Shown here piece after piece: positions 7,896-12,440 of a stretch of DNA of 12,440 nucleotides. Made by a program: the position numbers and the translations under genes. The stretch comes from Deltaproteobacteria bacterium (lineage in GTDB: Bacteria; UBA10199; DSSB01). Each line of letters opens with the position of its first letter. Position 1 is the first letter of the stretch. The stretch covers positions 1 through 12,440 of the forward strand of contig JAJFLL010000254.1 of the NCBI GenBank assembly GCA_021772695.1, in the 5' to 3' direction. The notes below the pieces were generated by a model that saw only the letters and a program-made list of their open reading frames with translations, did not search any database and was not told the origin of the DNA.

Positions 7896-7924
7896 ATCCT
7901 ATTATTTAAGGGAAGGCGCAGCAC

Positions 7925-10900
7925 CTAAGAACCCGAATTCTTTTCTTTCAAACCCTCTGCCACGTAAGCCAAGGCCTTGAGACGTTCTAGGTCTCGCAAA
8001 TTTTTCACGAGTTCCCAAACTTGGCCAAAATCCTTGGCCTGCAAGGTGGCTTCGATTTGCAATAACACCAGTTGTTCCCCAATGGCCGGTGGAAGTTTTT
8101 CACCGGAACGCAAGATCTTCCAAAGTTCAAAAAACCTTACGTAGTCCATAATTTGGAGGTTTGGGGATTCAATCATCACCGCTTCTCCAGGGCTGTTGTT
8201 GGCATAAGGATGCGCTTCCAATAATTTTTTCGCATGCAGATACCACCGGTTTTGTTGGACATCATCTCCCAAGGCACGAAAGATAAAGGTCAGGTAGATG
8301 CTATAGGCCAGTGCTTCCTTTAATGTGGGATCATGAACCGCTTGAGAAAAATATTCCGACTCTTTTACCAAGCGCGCCCGCAACGCCCATGGGTTGGTGG
8401 GGCGAAAGGAATCGGGATTTACGGGAACGGGTGAACTTGGAGGCTCCGATTCCTGAACCTCCGTCAACTTTTGCACCACATGGGCCAAGGCCTTTAACTT
8501 GATTATTTTGGGGGCCACCGTTTGCTCGATAAATTCCAGGGCAGCTTGGGGGCCGGACCAGACCAGCAAGGACTCGGCCTGAGAAATCACTGGGGAGATA
8601 TTATTTTCTTCAGCAGACAATTTCCACGTACCATCGAGGTATTTCGCAATGACCGAATCGCCGGAGCGAACGTCGTAACCCAGATGTTCCAGGGTCTGGA
8701 TAGCTTTTTGGTGTTGGGCCGCTTGAGTCTTCATACCCAGAGCATGGAAGATAAAATATTGAACGGCCGATTCCGAAACCAGATCGGAAGTGAGGGTACC
8801 CATGCGCTTCCACTGGGCATCCATGCGATACAGGTTCTGTTCGAAGGCCAGGCGAACTTCATGGGTCAAGTCCGATGGTTTACTCTGAGGGTTGGCCGCC
8901 GGAGGTACGGGAGAAGGGTTTTGGGCGGGATCCGATGGGGGCAACACCAAGCTGGGAAAACGAATACGAAACCAGAGCAGCAATTGTTCTGCATATTTTT
9001 TGAGTTGGAGATCACCTTTTTTACCCTGCGCCCATTCCATTAAGGTGGCTTCGCCTTCTTTCAATTCAGGATGGCCATTTGGAAACTTGGTCAACAGCCC
9101 CATGAATAAAAACAGGGCGCGATGGTAGAGGGGCTTTGCTTCAGGCGACGCTTCGGAGGGAGCCGTACGAAGGATTTCTTCGATTTGGGAAAACTCTTTT
9201 AGAAACCAGGGCTCTCTATAGAGATAACTAGTCTGTTGGGCCAGGTCTTCAAGAATTTTTCCGTAAGCCTTAGCCAGGGTATGACCCACCTGCGAATCTA
9301 TTGGAAAATGATGCCGCCAAAGTTGGCCTAATTCTAACCAATAGGGTCGGGAAATCTGTCGATCGTAGGGCAGTTGCGCCGCCAACAGCGCATAGGCTTC
9401 TATGGCCCAAATCCAAGATTCTTTACTTCCTTGAGTATTGAGTTGGCGGGTGCGGCGATCAATAAACACCTCTTTTAGGGTTCGCATCTCAACCTCTATC
9501 TTCATGCCCTGATTCGAGAACACATGCATATGACTCAAATACAGATTTAGGGCACGATTGCGTTCTTCTGGTTCGGCTTGATCGTCTAGGAATAAATTTC
9601 TCAGCTTGGACTTGAGTCGCCAATGATACAATGGACTTACCGGTTGGGAAAATTGCGGCGGCGGCAATTGGGCCGTAACGGTTGTGAGGACTTCCGCCCG
9701 AGAAAAGGAATCGGCTAAATGATCAAAGCCCGCAGAATCGCTGAGGTCTTTTGCCGCGTTTAAGTAAAATTTTGACTGGGCCGCCTGCTCTCGCAAGGCT
9801 TTGGGTAGGTGCAAATTTTCGATAATTCTTTGGAGGGCCTGTTCGCCCAAGGCCTTTTCGGTTTTAGCCATATCAAAGCCGTAGAGCACTATGGACGAGA
9901 AATGATCCATGGCCTGAATGGCCACCGCCGTATCGGTGTCGTGAAACAAGGTACGTAGATTTTGTAAACTGAACTCAACTTCAGAATCTCCCTTGTCTAG
10001 GCCCAGCACCTCCCGATAGTGCTTGGCCATGGCCTCCAATCGTTGGCCCCGTCGCTGCTTCGGATTCATCATGGTTTCACGCAGTCCATGAATCGCTGGG
10101 CGGCGGTAAAAGGCCATACCCAAAAGTCCCACACCTAAACCAGCCATGAGCGTCATGGGGTGAGTAAGTATTTCCCAAACCTGAGGCATGAAGTCGGTGA
10201 ACGAGTTTGTCGCACCGGGAATCACCGTACTCAATCCGGCCAATAAGGCGAAGGAATGGTTACCCTCGCTTGGCCTGGGATCTTTTAGCAGTCCTAAGAC
10301 CTCGGCCTGAGAAAAATAATAGGCCGGAGGCAATTGGTGGGATCCCGCCCGAGATTGTTTCGTATGGACCTTCGTGTAGAATAACTTTTTAATCGCCGGC
10401 AATCTTTGCCAGGATTCCCAAAGGGAATCGACGATTTCGATTTGCCGCTTCGGTTCTAAATACTGAAACCATTCAAAATATCGATCCAGGTCGAGGGCGA
10501 TTCCCATTTTTAGGGTGCGGGGTACATCCACCAGAAGTTCTGATGGATCCACATCGTCGAGCGTTTGTTGCAATTCTTTTTGGATGGCACCAAATATTCC
10601 TGATTGGATATGGCGATTTCCAAATTCTGCAAGTAACCAAAGGGCCTTTAAAAATCTTCCATCGTACTTATTATTTTCAACGACCCATTGGTCTGGCCGA
10701 AACTCCTTGAGTACCCTTCGAGCCGTTGCATCGCCTTGGCGAGCCAGCGCAGCAAAATAGGGAAGGGCAGAAGGAAATAAATTAATCGCCCGTTCCAAAT
10801 TTTCATAAGCGTGAGGATTGCCCAACTCACTTAGTTTCATTTGCAGTTCAAAATAACTATCAAAATCAAGAAACCCCGCCGTTTGATTTTTTAGGTTCCA

Positions 10901-12440
10901 GTGGACCAGAATTTTTTTGGCGAGAGGATTTCCGTATAGCATCATGGGAATCAGCACCATTCGGGCTACACGTATTTGTTCATCAAATGGCAGAGAGCCT
11001 AATGAATAGTTCCAAGAAAGCTTTTGTAGAGCGTCGGGGGCTTCCATGGATCCAAATCGCGCCTTCAAGCCCAACAATGCCCCATAGGACCAATGAAGTT
11101 TTGCGTGCTCGGCTAAAAATTTGACCGGTAATTTTTTGAGAAAATTCAGATCCTGTGGACGCTTCCTTTCCAAGCTTGCCAGATACAGTGCTTTTGCCGC
11201 CTCCGCATCTATGAAAACCATTTGCCGAAAAAAATCTAAGTCTAGCGCGTCTAAAGTCGCAGCAGCCTTTGGGTGCCCGATGGCCTTGAGACGCAGCAAG
11301 CCCATGAGGGCCCGTGGATTCCGATCAAATGCTCTAGCAAAGGGATTCAGATCAATGGATTTTAATTGTTCTAAGTCTTCATCGGATAACAGCGGGAAAG
11401 TCATGAAAAAATCTTCAAATAATCTCACATCGGTTTGCAACAGGATGAGCATCGCAGCTTCGGCCCATTTATTACCCTGAAAAATTTTATTTTTGATTTC
11501 TGCGATGGCCCGTGGATTTCCCTTTAGGGACTCGGCCATGAGCCGGTAGCGGGTATAAATACTATGAGTCATTAAGCCGAGAGCGGCAATTCCTGTTGCC
11601 CCCGCGGCGATCAACCAACCCATTTGGTCCCATGACAGGAAAGCCCCATCCGTAGCTTGGCCTTCCCAATGCATCATGTTCGAGTTAAAGGTCCCGGCTT
11701 TTGCTTGCACGGATCCCAATAAGGTGGCCAGCCCGGTGCCGATTCCCACCAAGGTGGTCGAAAACAGGGAGGTAGGACCACCTAAGCCCCCCGGCCCTGG
11801 TACCGCATTTTCTCTTTGAATAATTTGTTCGTCGAGGGCCTCCACCACCTTAATTATCAGACCACTTCCGTTGAGTTCATCAAATGCGACCAAATCAGAA
11901 AATACAGTCCGCAATTGTCGCAAAAAGGCTAATTCCAATTCGGGCTGATGGGCAAAAATTTCATCTTCGGCAAAACGTTGGTTGATAAAAGTATGGACCA
12001 AGAGTTGGGGAGTGAAAATTGATTTTGGGTCGAGAATTTCTTCGGTGATTTCCTTAGCCGTTAATAAGATTTCCTCTTCAGAAAAAGCTTCGAAGGCACG
12101 TTGGACCGGCGCAGATTGCGACCCCCTATCCATCAGAGAATTTAATTCATTGGTGGTATAATAACCCGATCTTTGCATTTGAGCTCTGAGGCCCGGTTCG
12201 GTATTTTGGGCCTCTTGAATGGCCATGATAAAAACCAAAATGGCATTTTCGTTGGTAGCCGGTGATTTAATTTCTCTTTGGATCCACCGCTGTAAATCCA
12301 TGGCCACCTGAGGACGAATTCGGGTTAAGTGATGAATGTATTCAATGGCCTTGAGGTGGCCTTCGCCCGCCAAGTCCATCATCAGAGCGCGCCCTTGAGC
12401 ATAACTGGAGATTTCTAAAACTAGGGCTTTAAAAATTTGA
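7925..12440 (-). CDS. Giant solenoid-like repeat protein with two hydrophobic segment pairs, 5' end outside the window
   Basis: I do not recognise the family. The frame stays open upstream of the first in-window ATG (12382) to the right edge (QIFKALVLEISSYAQGRAL before that Met), so the gene is 5'-partial. Numbering from that Met, 1485 residues end at TAG 7925. Helical repeats with a recurring G-[NHD]-x-x-A signature appear at about 6-18, 368-376, 483-493, 520-530, 549-558 and 587-599, resembling HEAT or Sel1-like repeats. Hydrophobic pairs lie at 205-225 with 255-275, and 708-722 with 738-758; the first is followed by VQAKAG, like a signal-peptidase site. Residues 1147-1172 and 1312-1331 are Pro-rich linkers, each preceding a related unit of about 140-150 residues. 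A scaffold role at the membrane is an inference. No catalytic motif is visible. Confidence 0.8.
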   Translation of the reverse strand, partial: QIFKALVLEISSYAQGRALMMDLAGEGHLKAIEYIHHLTRIRPQVAMDLQRWIQREIKSPATNENAILVFIMAIQEAQNTEPGLRAQMQRSGYYTTNELNSLMDRGSQSAPVQRAFEAFSEEEILLTAKEITEEILDPKSIFTPQLLVHTFINQRFAEDEIFAHQPELELAFLRQLRTVFSDLVAFDELNGSGLIIKVVEALDEQIIQRENAVPGPGGLGGPTSLFSTTLVGIGTGLATLLGSVQAKAGTFNSNMMHWEGQATDGAFLSWDQMGWLIAAGATGIAALGLMTHSIYTRYRLMAESLKGNPRAIAEIKNKIFQGNKWAEAAMLILLQTDVRLFEDFFMTFPLLSDEDLEQLKSIDLNPFARAFDRNPRALMGLLRLKAIGHPKAAATLDALDLDFFRQMVFIDAEAAKALYLASLERKRPQDLNFLKKLPVKFLAEHAKLHWSYGALLGLKARFGSMEAPDALQKLSWNYSLGSLPFDEQIRVARMVLIPMMLYGNPLAKKILVHWNLKNQTAGFLDFDSYFELQMKLSELGNPHAYENLERAINLFPSALPYFAALARQGDATARRVLKEFRPDQWVVENNKYDGRFLKALWLLAEFGNRHIQSGIFGAIQKELQQTLDDVDPSELLVDVPRTLKMGIALDLDRYFEWFQYLEPKRQIEIVDSLWESWQRLPAIKKLFYTKVHTKQSRAGSHQLPPAYYFSQAEVLGLLKDPRPSEGNHSFALLAGLSTVIPGATNSFTDFMPQVWEILTHPMTLMAGLGVGLLGMAFYRRPAIHGLRETMMNPKQRRGQRLEAMAKHYREVLGLDKGDSEVEFSLQNLRTLFHDTDTAVAIQAMDHFSSIVLYGFDMAKTEKALGEQALQRIIENLHLPKALREQAAQSKFYLNAAKDLSDSAGFDHLADSFSRAEVLTTVTAQLPPPQFSQPVSPLYHWRLKSKLRNLFLDDQAEPEERNRALNLYLSHMHVFSNQGMKIEVEMRTLKEVFIDRRTRQLNTQGSKESWIWAIEAYALLAAQLPYDRQISRPYWLELGQLWRHHFPIDSQVGHTLAKAYGKILEDLAQQTSYLYREPWFLKEFSQIEEILRTAPSEASPEAKPLYHRALFLFMGLLTKFPNGHPELKEGEATLMEWAQGKKGDLQLKKYAEQLLLWFRIRFPSLVLPPSDPAQNPSPVPPAANPQSKPSDLTHEVRLAFEQNLYRMDAQWKRMGTLTSDLVSESAVQYFIFHALGMKTQAAQHQKAIQTLEHLGYDVRSGDSVIAKYLDGTWKLSAEENNISPVISQAESLLVWSGPQAALEFIEQTVAPKIIKLKALAHVVQKLTEVQESEPPSSPVPVNPDSFRPTNPWALRARLVKESEYFSQAVHDPTLKEALAYSIYLTFIFRALGDDVQQNRWYLHAKKLLEAHPYANNSPGEAVMIESPNLQIMDYVRFFELWKILRSGEKLPPAIGEQLVLLQIEATLQAKDFGQVWELVKNLRDLERLKALAYVAEGLKEKNSGS

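Larger units (their letters stand above)
7576..7924. other. 349-base intergenic region between the two large genes
   Basis: No convincing gene is seen here. One minus-strand ORF of 60 codons overlaps it at 7670-7488, but lacks coding character. The stretch 7761-7804 is strongly AT-rich (19 of 60 G+C at 7741-7800), as expected for a promoter zone. It contains two hairpins with adjoining T6 runs (7730-7755 and 7837-7895), a 10-bp palindrome CTCGGCCGAG at 7682-7691, and candidate promoter hexamers on both strands. The left part (7576-7690) shows no promoter or ribosome site for the carboxylase that I would trust. Confidence 0.8.

Noticed and set aside
8522..9043. 173-codon plus-strand ORF
   Set aside because: Antisense to the duplicated C-terminal region of the solenoid protein, whose minus-strand frame shows clear helical repeats.
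1..12440. CRISPR arrays, tRNA, rRNA, insertion sequences
   Set aside because: No spaced direct repeats, no cloverleaf or rRNA-like stretches and no transposase motifs or terminal repeats were seen on reading both strands.

Overview
The window is a bacterial, gene-dense stretch in which all genes read right to left (minus strand). No rRNA, tRNA, CRISPR array, transposase or phage gene was found. Two very large ORFs, sparse intergenic space and a mosaic multidomain protein suggest an uncultured environmental bacterium. My impression, not tested by any search, is a deltaproteobacteria-like or UBA10199-like lineage, because those genomes often fuse long helical or hydrophobic N-terminal modules to enzymes. 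Hand counts of G+C over 240-base blocks give about 66% at 7141-7380, 55% at 5281-5520 and 47% at 11461-11640 plus 11401-11460.

Layout from right to left. The right edge to 7925 is the 3' part of a gene for a giant solenoid-like protein. It is open to the window edge, so its true start lies outside. It has HEAT/Sel1-like helical repeats, two pairs of hydrophobic segments and a tandemly duplicated C-terminal unit. From 7924 to 7576 is a 349-base AT-rich intergenic region with two hairpins, each followed by T6 when read on the plus strand, plus possible promoters on both strands. From 7575 to 310 is a 2421-residue protein that is the main interest. It carries a biotin carboxylase, a long middle region that ends in segments recognisably like the central domain of eukaryotic acetyl-CoA carboxylase, and a two-part carboxyltransferase. 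A 440-residue hydrophobic module is fused in front. No biotin-carrier domain or biotinyl-lysine motif is visible. From about 273 to the left edge is the 5' part of a small helical protein, opening in the same frame directly after the TGA of the carboxylase.

Working together: the carboxylase has the order of a eukaryotic-type single-chain acetyl-CoA/acyl-CoA carboxylase. Its biotin carboxylase active site is mostly intact, so it could load CO2 onto biotin, but the carrier would have to come from another protein. Both large proteins have hydrophobic segments, so membrane association is possible. Nothing in the sequence proves that the three genes act in one process beyond shared strand and proximity.
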